64,000 nt of DNA from Aplidium turbinatum (taxonomy: Eukaryota; Chordata; Ascidiacea; Aplousobranchia; Polyclinidae): positions 47,273,979 to 47,337,978 of the forward strand of contig OU964920.1 of the NCBI GenBank assembly GCA_918807975.1, in the 5' to 3' direction. The notes below the pieces were generated by a model. It was not told where the DNA came from. It did not search any database and saw only the letters and a list, made by a program, of their open reading frames with translations. Numbering within the stretch: the stretch's first letter is position 1; every line of letters starts with the position of its first letter. Shown here piece by piece: positions 10,916-21,606 of the stretch. The translations under genes were made by a program, and so were the position numbers.

Positions 10916-12444
10916 GGTACACCTACAGGCAGGGGTGCAACTAGGGGGCTGTTTAGTCGGCATGAAAGCCCCCTTTAAGATTTGCAACTTCAAGAAGAGG
11001 AACGACTAACTAGACTGAGACTTACGTACTACTTAACATGTGTCAGTTCAAGCTCCGTTCTATACATACTAAACTTGTTTCACGCTCAAGTCACATAAAC
11101 CGCAATACAAAATATTAACAGACCGTCATTTATTCACATTAGAATTTTCTTCTTAAATTTGTATCGATCGCTTTAAATCAGGGGTGACAAACCTTTTTGC
11201 GATCGCGAGCCACTTTGTCAATTACACATGAGTTATCGGGCCACACAACTTTTTAATCGTAACCTACTATGAAATGTTTTAGAAGCGACTGAAGATATTA
11301 TTCATGAAAAGTAACAATCAGCAAATGAAAGTAATAAAACCCACACAGTTGAAATTATCTTACGCAGAATCGAAACATACAACAGTAAAAATAAAAACAA
11401 ATCAACTTGAGCAAAAAGGATAGAGCAACAGTACTTGCACTGAAAACAGTTTAATTTTCCAGTTTAACCGTATTAAGACTGGGGCTGGCATAATGTGCCC
11501 GCGACAATTTCAAACGATTGTATTTTAATGGGCATGCGGCCATGTGTGCTATTAAGCTGAAATTTCTTGACTTTTCTTAAATATTACTTGGCTAAATGTA
11601 TTTAAAGTTTCGTATCTATACCTGATTCGGTTTGGGAGATATTTTACCGTTTTTAGTATGTACCTTGAAATATTTCATTGATTTGCTCCTGGAGTGAGAG
11701 CAGATTGCGCCTGGTTGGTTTCTTTTATAATAACAGTGACAGATCAACAATTGTTTATTCAAAGGCACCAAGCCGAGTCGCCTTATGAGCTCATCGCGCG
11801 TGTAATTTGATCAGTTGAGAAGAAGAACACTGCATGATAACAATTACTGATTTGCGTCTGGCGTAAATTGCGTACAGCTGCTTCTGTATGTGACTGAAAC
11901 AAACCATTTATTTTACGCTGATTGCACAATAAACCAACGCGAAAAGTGTGGCATTACAAGCTGGAAATAGAGTAGTTTACAAGAACAATACCGGATAGTC
12001 GAAACTGATGATATTTTTGATAGTAAAATTGTTTCATTTCGCAATCATTCAACTTTAAAAGTCGAATATTTATATGTCGATTTTTGATCTTTTTTTCCAC
12101 AATTTATACAGCATCGGCAACCAATTTTATTCAGTAATTTTCTAGCCGACAAAACTGCGCTATTATTTTGTCGATTCAACGATTAGCCACAGCTATTAGG
12201 TGTAAAAACATGAAGATCGGCTGACGTATATCATCAGTAACTAAGCATTGCGGCATTGTCAAGTTGTAAGAAAATACAATTTATTATTCAAGTTCAATGG
12301 GACTTCATTCTAGGTGGCTGGTAATGCCCAACATTGCCAGATTTCAACGTCCTCAGTTGTTGAACTTACGCAAATATAACCGATTTTGTCGGCGGACATA
12401 TTCTTCCTGGAATGACCTACTTCAAAGTTTGGTTGCTTTGTCTA

Positions 12445-12730
12445 CCGTATTTACTTGATTGATATTTGTGTATGTAATACATCATGTTAAACCCGCTGAA
12501 GTTACTTTGTTTTATTTCTCTACGGTTCAACAAAGCAAACTCTCTACCAAAGCTTTATTAATGAACATACCGGTAAATTTGGAGAGTACTGCAGTTTCAG
12601 CTTTGCGTGTAAACAGTATTTGCGGCTTACAATCAAGGGCGGCTTACATTAAATTTTTAACACTATCACATGCGGCTTACAATCAATGGTGGCTTACAAT
12701 CAAGCGCGGCTTACAATCAAGCAAATACGG
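12445..12730. mobile_element. TA-flanked MITE with repeated GCGGCTTACAATCAA
   Basis: Ends CCGTATTTACTTGATTG and CAATCAAGCAAATACGG are inverted copies, each next to TA (12443-12444, 12731-12732), as in Tc1/mariner-type MITEs. The right half holds four relatives of GCGGCTTACAATCAA in tandem or near-tandem. It forms the third layer of a nest: MITE in piggyBac-like in hAT. Confidence 0.8.
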
Positions 12731-13079
12731 TATATCAGTTTTTCGTCTTTAGATGTACTTCTAAATCTAACGTGAAATTGGGGAAATGAAGCAAATATCG
12801 ACAGAAATCTACCGACATCTCAACCAACAGTTGTTTCCGATCTTCGTATCTTTTCAAACAAACTCAAGTCAAATAAACAATTTTCACATCTAAGCACTGT
12901 GGTCAAACGTTGAGTCGATATAATAATGTCGCACTTTTGCCGGCTGGATAATTAGGCCACAGAGTAAGTAGATTCTCGGCAATTGATGAGCCGTTACGGT
13001 AGTTAGCGTGAGAGACAGAATGCAAAGAGTGATGCGGGATTACAATGACGTCATTATCTCAAGCAGAGCAAGCGTTGTC

Positions 13080-13285
13080 GTCGTATCCAGGCTTACACCC
13101 GGTGGTTGAAGATTTAGATTAAGTGGACGGGAAGGCAAGGAAGCCAATCTTTGTGTCCACCTTCAGGCATGCCTTCAAGTGTCCTGCCACAGACACAGCC
13201 GCATGCTCTTGAGTGGTGTCGAACCGCGCCCTTTCGATTGCCGTTCCAGTGGTCTCACCACTCGGCTATGCAGCCGACGTTTCTT
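13080..13285 (-). mobile_element. tRNA-derived SINE
   Basis: Read on the minus strand, the head gives TAGCCGAGTGGTGAGACC (A box, serine/leucine tRNA type) and, at tRNA spacing, GCGCGGTTCGACACC (B box). The body continues through a TGTGGCAGGACACTTGAAGG stretch on the same strand. It is a family distinct from the other SINEs in the window. I cannot see a clear target duplication. Confidence 0.65.
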
Positions 13286-13993
13286 TATTATAATTTACAT
13301 CTAACTTTGGCGATTTGACTGCTGTTTAATAAATCCATTACAGCTATAAATATACACATGATTCGAAAACAAGTTTGAATTTGTTGGAAAGTCAGATAAA
13401 TTTTCTTTCACTTGGTAAAGTATCTAACTGACAGCATGCGTATCAAACGCGTAACAAACGTTCAAAAACCAAGGGCGCTTTATGCGCCCCCCCAACTCAA
13501 GGAATCCCATGAGAACCCAGTCTTAATACGGTTAAGCGTTTGCTTTCATATGAGTATGATTTCTTCTTTTTTTGGCTCTATCCTTTTTTCTCAAGTTGAC
13601 GAAATGTTTCAACCAGTATGCTCCAAAACATCAAATCAGTTAATGAAATTTCTTTTTCAAACAACAAACAAAAGCCCATGCGAATCATACAGGTGAAGCT
13701 ATCTAATGCAGCATTGAAGCATAAAATATTAAAAAATAACATTGATGTATTGAATTTTTTTGTTTAGTGGGATTTTTGGAAAGTTTTTTGCTTGACTAAG
13801 CGTTCAATATTAGGTCGAACAGACGATGTGGCAACTCTCAACTGCACACTAAGATTTTCATCTGTCAGCCTCGACCTGTAGCAAAGGAAGGTGTACCAGT
13901 GAAGGTACAGCTTTGAGATGTCTTTCGTCTTTAATGCATGAGCGATTGTTAAATTGTTTTGCGGGCCGCAGGTTCGTCACCTCTGCTTTAAAT

Positions 13994-14397
13994 GACTGAT
14001 TTCGTCCAGATGCTATTTTGTCAGATGTTAGTGCTTGTTTGCGGCGCACCTTTGTGTGTCGAAGGGATACACAAAACGTATTTCAGTCATCTAGGCTTCA
14101 GTAACCGTTTCCCACAGTTACAATGTAGAATTGGCTAAATTGAAGTTAATTGAAATTGAGACACGTAGCCTACAACTATCTACACTTGGTTAATATGGTA
14201 ATTTCATCCCCAAAGTTTATTTCATTAGGACATTAATTTTTGAAATATTGATATGAATGCCCTTATATGGTACAGTTGGTACCAATCACAGTTTTCATTA
14301 CTTCATCACCAAATATGTTAAGTTTGGGTAATAGTTGAAACTAGACATGGTATTCTACTCGCAAACAGCCAAACCTCAACCATTTGCTTGTATGGTA
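13994..14397. other. Unassigned stretch
   Basis: Lies between a hAT element and an LTR element. No exon, transposon end or RNA gene was recognised here. Confidence 0.4.
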
Positions 14398-14832
14398 TGT
14401 CACGCTTTCTTTCTATCTCTTACCAGGAAAAAGACTTGGAAAGGTTCAATGACGTAGTTAAATGGGTTATAACCAAAAAGCAGTCAATTAAATGTCGAAT
14501 AGTTCTACTAGTGAAATGATATATATGAAAACGCTTGAAGGACTCCAACGAATGGTTCACCACTTCCAGCAATTAATCAAAGTAACAGTAAACAGCAATA
14601 GATTCCAACGCTTGCGGCTTTTGATCGAGTTTAACGTGATCCACTCACAGCTTCTCATACGATTCTAATTTCAATCAGAAATTATATTAGCATCAACTTT
14701 GCTTTACTCGTATTCAATACTTCAGGTCATAACCGATAATAACACATCGCACCAAAGTATTACAATCAAAACAACACGCTCGTTGAAGACACAAAGCAGT
14801 CCATCGCGAGGCCTTGCACATTGATTGTGACA
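14398..14832 (-). repeat. 3' LTR of the gag-protease-CNBP-like element
   Basis: A 435-base repeat, near-identical to 17215-17648, with short inverted ends TGTCAC...GTGACA. On the minus strand it is the downstream LTR and follows a purine-rich tract near 14833-14845. Confidence 0.92.
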
Positions 14833-15053
14833 TACGCCCCTTAGAATATTGTTGCAAACAATATAACAACACAATCAATACAAAACAATTAATTACTCAA
14901 TAAAACAGTTCTCATTAATCCATCGTTGCATAATCTACCAACGACAGCGTTTCTTAAAACAATGATCATTACGTTTACTGTGAAAGTTTCCATCGTCCTC
15001 AATGTCTTCAGTGCACCGGCGAGCAAGATGACCCAATGACCCATCTTCATACA

Positions 15054-17110
15054 TCAAAAACACTTCCTCTCCGGACAGTCCTTGGCCAGATGACCTTCTC
15101 TGTGACAGTTGTAGCAAGCCTTTTCATCAAAAGGGCAGCTCCTGGCTATGTGCCCAATCTCTACACATCGGTAGCAGTGGTTGTCACGGCAACGTCTGTT
15201 TTCTGAATGTCCGCCATCAGCAACGCACTCCCTGGCAAAGTGTTTGCGTCTACCGCATCTATAGCAAACTCCAAATGATCGTCGCCTGCCTCCTCTCCTT
15301 GGTTCTTCGCGCTTGTAGTATCCGTGATCGTAAAATTGTCGCTGATTATCTGCAGAACAATCTCGAGCAAAGTGACCCTTCTTGCCACAAGCATAACAAG
15401 TAACTTCAGAATCTCTCTCAGTAACATTTCCGATTATAAGATCAACTAAAGGGTTTGGTAAACATAACGCTTTCACAGTCCCACTACAATACGGAGTTTC
15501 GATATATATCTTCGCTAATGGTCCTTGGATTGAAGTGTTATTTATCAACATCACATGGCCAGTTTTTCCCGTTAATTGACTGTCTTTTACTAAATCTCTC
15601 CTCACCATTATACCCGTAGAACCAGAATCACGTAAAACTTTTACCTTTTTGTTTCCAACTGTTCCATTCACTACTGGCAAGTAATCTTCAGGTATTATTT
15701 TTTCGCAAACATCTTTTTTTGTCTTCTTTCCCGTTTTATTCTTCAACTGATCATCTTCATCTGGTCTCTTCTCCTCAAGCGCTGGCTCATGAATCATTAT
15801 CGCACAACCACCTCGATAAACGTCCGTGTCTTTATTCTTCCCAGACTGATTGGATAGGGAAAACGACTTGTCCTTGCATTCCTTCGCTTCGTGTCCTTGC
15901 CTATTGCAACGATTGCACCACTTCCTCGACTCCTGATGATTTCTGTTAGTCTTCTTTCGGCAGTTAACAGCCTTATGACCTAAGCCATTACAATTAAAAC
16001 AACGTACTTCTCTTGGAACAGCACCTCCTTTAAAATTATTTGTTTGCTCCTCGTCATCATCGAATGACAACATCTCTTCGGTCGACAGCTTCTCATCACG
16101 GGTAACTAAATACTGTTCTGCCACAATGGCTATGTCTTCTAGAGTCTTTGGACTTCTCTCCATTAAATAAACAGACAGATCTTTTGAACATGAATCTGTG
16201 AATTGTTCCTTAACTATAAGATTTGCCAATCCGTCCAATGATTGTTCGGCCCCCGAAAGTTCAAACCATTTTAACAAAAGGTTTCTTAAACGTTCAATAA
16301 ATTGACCTGGGCTTTCGTGTCATTCAGGCTTTGCCTCACGGAATCTTTGACGGTATCCATGCTCGGTAAAATTGTATCGCTTTAACAGAGCTAACTTCAA
16401 TCTGTCGTAGTTCATGGCCTCTTCTTGCAAAAGTCTTGAATATACATCAAGAGCTTGTCCCGATAATAACATGCTTAGCTGGGTAGCCCACGTCGACTTC
16501 TCCGATTTGGCTATTTTAGCATATCTTTCAAATCTTAACAAATAACTATCCAACTCATCTTTTTCTTCAACAAATGATGGCAAATCTGGACGTCTAACTT
16601 GCGCCACAATAACATCTCGAGCATTATCATTAGTATAATTAGATCGCTCACCAATGTCCAGCTTTTGTCTTTCTAAATCAAGTCTTATCTTTTCCAATTC
16701 ATATTGCGCTCTTCTTTCTTCTGCTTCGCGGTGTGCCTGTTTTTCTTCTGCTTCGCGTTGTGCTCGTTTTTCTTCGGCTTCTGCTTCACGCTGTGCTCGT
16801 TTCTCTTCAGCTTCAAGTTGTACTCGTTTTTCTTCAGCTTCACGCTGAGCTCGTTTTTCCTCAGCTTCAAGTTGTGCTCGTTTTTTTCAGCTTTACGCTG
16901 AGCTCGTTTTTCCTCAGCTTCAAGTTCTGCTCTCTTCTCTTCAAGTTCTGCTTTCCTTATTTCACGTTCTGCTCTTCTATCTTCTCTTTCGTCAGCTTCT
17001 CGTTGAGCTTTTTGGGCCATTATGTTGTGATACTCTTCCATCACAAACTGAGACTTCTCATTGTCACTCAGCCCCATTCGTTCAGCCATGCTCCGTAAGT
17101 CTTCAATCAT
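15054..17110 (-). pseudogene. gag - retropepsin - CNBP-like zinc-knuckle region of the LTR element (fossil)
   Basis: The N-terminal part (about 16700-17110) is a highly charged, Glu/Arg/Lys-rich coiled coil. Next (about 16150-16600) comes a capsid region with LLRFERYAKIAKSEKSTWA, LSGQALDVYSRL and an EQFTDSCSKDLSVYLMER stretch, resembling the SCAN-like capsid of Gmr1-type Ty3 elements. Two gag knuckles follow (CFNCNGLGHKAVNC, CNRCNRQGHEAKEC, about 15880-16000). The retropepsin motif is DSGSTGIMV (about 15615-15640). After it lie CYACGKKGHFARDC, an Arg/Gly-rich linker, CYRCGRRKHFAREC, CYRCVEIGHIARSC and CYNCHREGHLAKDC (about 15060-15400). That order, knuckle, RGG-like linker, then a row of knuckles, is the layout of the cellular protein CNBP. 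Capture of a host CNBP-like coding segment is my inference. Confidence 0.75.
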
Positions 17111-17214
17111 CTCATGTTTGATGGTATGTCCATTTTGACAGCTTGTTGTTAATTTATTATTCTTTCAATAAATCCTTCGGTATTCTTCGGATAATCCCGG
17201 ACGAGCCCCCAGAA

Positions 17215-17648
17215 TGTCACGCTTTCTTTCTATCTCTTACCAGGAAAAAGACTTGGAAAGGTTCAATGACGTAGTTTAATGGGTTATAACCGAAAAGCAG
17301 TCAATTAAATGTCGAATAGTTCTACTAATGAAATGATATATATGAAAACACTTGAAGGACTCCAACGAATGGTTCACCACTTCCAGCAATTAATCAAAGT
17401 AACAGTAAACAGCAATAGATTCCAACGCTTGCGGCTTTTAATCGAGTTTAACGTGATCCACTCAAAGCTTCTCACACGATTCTAATTTCAATCAGAAATT
17501 ATATTAGCATCAACTTTGCTTTACTCGTATTCAATACTGCAGGTCATAACCGATAATAACACACGCACCAGAATTTTACAATCAAAACAACACGCTCGTT
17601 GAAGACACAAAGCAGTCCATCGCGAGGCCTTGCACATTGATTGTGACA
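17215..17648 (-). repeat. 5' LTR of the gag-protease-CNBP-like element
   Basis: Pair of the LTR at 14398-14832. On the minus strand it is directly followed by the tRNA-Pro-type primer site TGGGGGCTCGTCCGGGAT within 17190-17214. Confidence 0.92.
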
Positions 17649-17713
17649 GTTAGGTTCCGTGTTTACGATATATTCTTTCGGTATTTCACAAGAAAAAAAA
17701 ACGCGCAGGAACG

Positions 17714-18626
17714 ATGAAAGGCGACATTGACCTTGATACTACAGCATTGAAGACTTGCCAACACCAATGCTATGCTACTGTGTCTTGGTAACCTACATTA
17801 TGCAATGTCATAATGTTCTATTTGAACACCTCCGTCCTCCACTGACCATTGGTGCATAAAGGTTTTGGGGCTATGAAAGCATTAATCTGTATTTTCATTT
17901 TACTTAGTAGCCTGTGACTACTACTCCCCACTTCCCAGGTTTCGATGGGTAGTTTGCAGAAGGGTTGTCAATGACCTTGCGAAATTTCGTTTATTTTGAA
18001 AGTGGATAGGCATAGGCTATATGTTTCTCTTTCACTTTTATTACAATAAATCAATTAATTTGTGGAATATCATTCATGTCAATCTGTTTTCTAGGAAGGC
18101 ATGTACTTAAATTGCAGCCTATCTAGTTATGATAACAACCTAATCTTGCGAAGACTCAGATCCAGTGTCGCTTCTAGTTCTAAAACACACAACAAATACG
18201 TGTCTCTCAGCATTTGTCCGAATGCAGACCATGAAAATGCATTGGCATCGCTTTGTCATCCGTCTACAATGCTATTGTATTATCATCGATCTAATCCTGC
18301 TGGTAGACTGTGAGGGAAATTGTCATGGTGCAGCAAAATTAATCAACCAGTCGATTAGCTAGTTAAACTAAAGTCTGCAACCATGGGGGGCTGGATCCAG
18401 CAATTCGAGGGTGACCAGGATCTGAATATCGAACCAACAGGCTATGGTCACACGACCAACAGCAAACATGATGATGTCGTGCCATCATAGCAGCATTTTG
18501 ATCAAAATGCAGCTTAGCAGGATAGTTGTGCCAGTGTTCTTGTCTTGATCCCATCCTTTTTTTTTAGCTGTGATGTATGGCCTATGCGCAGAGGATACAG
18601 GTTTCTGTTTTCCCAATTTGGACTAA
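17714..18626 (+). CDS. Host gene of unknown function, probable exons including the stop
   Basis: Two exons fit together well: 18095-18302 (acceptor TGTTTTCTAG, donor CTGCTG|GTAGAC) and 18568-18626 (acceptor with a long T run, TTTTTTTTTAG), joined in phase and ending in TAA at 18624-18626. The product includes KYVSLSICPNADHENAL, CHPSTMLLYYHRSNPAG and AVMYGLCAEDTGFCFP; I do not recognise the family. An upstream candidate first exon starts with ATG at 17714 and ends at a good donor at 17787 (MKGDIDLDTTALKTCQ). It joins in phase only if a 10-nt micro-exon at 17939-17948 is used, which is uncertain. The gene would point away from the SYCP2-like gene. Confidence 0.45.
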
Positions 18627-18842
18627 CTTACAGGTTAGCAAAAGAATCAGCTGAGATGAAAGGCTGTGTGATGATCATGTGACTAAGCCAGACAGTGACC
18701 TAGTTTGCGCTTGAACGCACACGGTTGCAAGATCAAATTTGCAAGTGTAGACAATTTTTGTCAGTTGAGGCTGCAGAATCCAGGTGAATGGGCTTTTCAG
18801 GCTTGTAGTGTAGACGAGGCAAAAGGCTTAATCCAGCTCTAG

Positions 18843-19506
18843 CAGGCCTCGAAATTCGTTTTTGTTTACGGCGGACAAACGTGTCCGGTCTGAGCAGCTA
18901 TCTCGGCTGACAATCTAAGTCTCACGGCGGACACACCAGTTTTAACGTTGATCGTCATGCTTAATCACTTTATCTTGATATTTCTTCGCCATTTGAAAAC
19001 TATAGTTATATTTCCCTGGGCTTTTTCTTACTGTAATACCAAAACAACAAATTATGCTGCATTTTGCTGTAATAGCCTACTCGTATTTTTAATTTTGTAA
19101 CCAACCTTTTCTTATCAATATTACTCGGAGATCAAAGCCAGACATAAGATTTGACCTAAGTTGTGCATGATTAGTGCAGAAGCTACCGGTACTCCCATCA
19201 ATTCTTAGCGAAGAATTCACCTTTGTTACGATGATTCAATGTCTTCAATTGTTGAAGCAACGTAAAAATCAAAAGTTTTCCTGCTTGAATGGAAGCTGAG
19301 GATACAGTATTCACACTTTCTAGATGCGCTCTAGAATGTGTGGGAAATTGTATTTTCGCAACAATTGTTTGTGCTATGCAATGACGATTTGTATCGCTGA
19401 TTCTTGTGTTATTTCTGGCGGACAAATTTGACTAATCTAGAGGGTACTTCCCGCGGACATCACATGCTGTGACGGCAGACATGTCCGCCGTAAATTTTGA
19501 GGCCTG
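18843..19506. mobile_element. hAT-like MITE (CAGGCCTC ends)
   Basis: Ends CAGGCCTCGAAATT and AAATTTTGAGGCCTG are inverted copies, with shared subterminal ACGGCGGACA and TGTCCGCCGT repeats. CTCTAG occurs on both sides (18837-18842 and 19507-19512). The 664-bp interior has no coding capacity I can support. Confidence 0.8.
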
Positions 19507-19660
19507 CTCTAGTTATGACAGCATGTTTTAGGATAGCAGTAAAAGATCAAAAGTTGTCATATAATAAACCTCTATCCCACAAGAACAACTTTAATTGAAC
19601 ACTTATATTATACACAATACACATATATGGAGTTGCAGTGGACAACTGGTCAACCATGTT

Positions 19661-19843
19661 TGTAGTGTCTGTGTAATGTGTATTTACATAATCTGTATTG
19701 GAAACCCATAACGTGCTAGTATATAAATGACTCGTGTCTCGCTGTTTGGATTCTTTTGTTCCGCCACGCAAATACAAGTGCTATGACAAGTAAGTTAAAT
19801 CTGAACTATCAAGTTGTGTAAAGCAGGCTAGGTGGACACAACA
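19661..19843 (+). repeat. Left LTR of the Ty3 element
   Basis: A 183-base LTR starting with TGTAGTGTCTGTG and ending in ACAACA. The start is matched at 30136 after a polypurine tract. A TATA-like box lies near 19719. Confidence 0.75.
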
Positions 19844-19883
19844 ATTCTGGCGACGAGGATAGTAGGATAATACTCAGAAAAGA

Positions 19884-21598
19884 ATGGAGATACCTACGTT
19901 TGATTTACAACCTTTTGACTGTGAAAGTCCTGGAGCAAGCACGCGATGGACCAGATGGAAACGAGCTTTTGAGTTGTATGCTGAAGGAAAGAATGTCACG
20001 AATGCTTCTAGAAAGCGAGCTCTGCTGCTGCATTGTGCTGGAATGGTAGTGCAGGACATTTTTTTTACCTTTGAAGGGGAATTGACTAGCTATGAAGCTG
20101 CTGTTCAAGCACTAACTAATTATTTTACGCCGTTAAACAATGTCCCGCATGAACGCCATGTATTTAGATCTCTATTTCAAAAAGAGGAAGAAAGTGTAGA
20201 ACAATTTATAACTCAATTAAAACAAAAAGCAGAAACGTGCAGTTTTGAAGACATGGATGATCAAATTCGTGATCAAGTCGTGGAAAAATGTAGATCGGAT
20301 GCGTTACGACGGCGACTCTTAGAAAAAGGAAGTGACTTGAATCCAAAAACGTTAAGAGAATTGGCCTTGGCATTTGAAGTGTCAGAAATTCAATCCAGAT
20401 CATACGGTCAGGAAGTCAACAAAATCTCGACGTTTAAATCGGCTAAGAAAAGCTATCAATCTCGATTTCGATGTTACCGATGTGGAAGGGAAGGTCACAA
20501 AAGCAGCGACAGGAATTGTCCAGCGCAAGGAAAAGAATGTAGAAAATGCAATAAAATGGGTCACTTTGCAAGCTGCTGCAGAACAAAGTCTGTTGGAACC
20601 AGCCACGTGGAAAAGAACCCGACAAATGGAAGCAACAGGACGAACCGGAAAAATAACATTAGACAAGTAAAACGAAATGCTGATGGTGAGTTGGACTATA
20701 TCTTTAATCTATGTAGTTACAATACTGAAAAAGTTTCGGTAAATGTTGGTGGAATCAATATTTCAATGATTATCGACTCGGGAGCTACATGCAATGTAAT
20801 TGATCGTGCACTGTGGGAAGATTTGAAAAAACAGCGCATTAAGTGCAAAAGCCATCTTTCTGACAAAACAATCTACGCTTATGGAAGTGATGCGCCTTTG
20901 AAAATAGCAGGAATTTTCACTGCAGACGTTGAAACAACAAAAAAAGCACTGAAAAATGTCGAATTTGTAGTGATCGAAGGAAAAGGGCAACCGCTGCTAG
21001 GATTGAAAACAGCCACAAAGTTACAAATAATTAAATTTGATTCTGATCTAAATGCTGTAACTAAAAGTCCTTTGTTTTTGAATAAATATCAGTCATGTTT
21101 CGATGGTGTGGGAAAATTAAAAGACTTTCAATTAACAATACCTGTTGATAAAAATGTAAAGCCTGTGTGTCAACCTGTAAGACGAATTCCATTTAACTTT
21201 CGTGACAAGTTGACAGAAAAATTGAAGCAGTTGGAAGACCTTGACATCATAGAAAAAGTTGAAGAACCGTCAACTTGGGTTTCACCTGCAATGATCGTGC
21301 CCAAGCAAAATGGAGACATCCGTTTGTGTGTCGATATGCGCCAAGCTAACAAAGCTGTCAGAAGAGAACGTCATCCGATGCCTACCATTGAAGAAGTGCT
21401 GCATGACATGAACCAAAGCAAGGTATTCACTAAACTAGATGTCAAATGGGCGTATCACCAAATTGAATTACAACCTAGTTCTAGAAATATTACTACATTT
21501 GTGACGCATGAAGGATTATATCGATACAAGAGACTGATGTTTGGAGTTAGTTGTGCTCCGGAGATGTACCAACGAGTAATGCAACAAATGCTACAAGG
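19884..21598 (+). pseudogene. Ty3 gag, protease and first part of reverse transcriptase (fossil)
   Basis: The gag part begins MEIPTFDLQPFDCESPG and contains a retrotransposon gag fold region. It is followed by zinc knuckles CYRCGREGHKSSDRNC and CRKCNKMGHFASCC, and by the retropepsin motif IIDSGATCNVID. The reverse transcriptase starts with the RRIPFNFRDKL region, then IRLCVDMRQANKAV and KLDVKWAYHQIEL. The frame runs into the inserted DNA transposon at 21607. Confidence 0.88.
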
Positions 21599-21606
21599 CT
21601 GTACAG

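Larger units (their letters stand above)
11468..13531. mobile_element. piggyBac-like element at TTAA, non-autonomous
   Basis: Inverted ends CCGTATTAAGACTGGG / CCCAGTCTTAATACGG lie inside TTAA on each side (11464-11467 and 13532-13535), the target rule of piggyBac transposons. About 2.06 kb long, it includes a smaller TA-flanked MITE and a tRNA-derived SINE. No piggyBac transposase domain is visible. It is inserted in the hAT at 11179-13985. Confidence 0.85.
11179..13985. mobile_element. hAT element with an internal piggyBac-like insertion
   Basis: Ends are CAGGGGTGACAAACC and GTCACCTCTG, again Charlie-like. CTTTAAAT is repeated exactly at 11171-11178 and 13986-13993. The outer parts carry GCGAGCCACTTTGTC and GCGGGCCGCAG, like the outer hAT at 4417, so the two are related families. 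It has no transposase of its own. Confidence 0.9.
14398..17648 (-). mobile_element. LTR element with gag, protease and CNBP-like zinc knuckles; no polymerase seen
   Basis: Two LTRs (14398-14832 and 17215-17648) begin and end with TGTCAC/GTGACA and differ at about a dozen sites by eye, so the copy is fairly young. Read on the minus strand, the primer site just inside the 5' LTR is TGGGGGCTCGTCCGGGAT, which equals the tRNA-Pro site known from gammaretroviruses. A purine-rich tract precedes the 3' LTR. Parts in order: coiled coil, capsid with a SCAN-like C-terminal domain, two zinc knuckles, retropepsin, then a block of CNBP-like zinc knuckles. No reverse transcriptase, RNase H or integrase is visible, so it is non-autonomous. 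The coding region looks broken in a few places. No clear target duplication. Confidence 0.88.

Noticed and set aside
15719-17098. Plus-strand ORFs rich in Ser, Phe and Arg
   Set aside because: They are antisense to the coiled-coil and zinc-knuckle coding sequence of the LTR element; no independent support.
17939-17948. 10-nt micro-exon joining the ATG exon to 18095
   Set aside because: The phase works and both borders are AG/GT, but a 10-base exon cannot be supported from sequence alone; mentioned only as a possibility.
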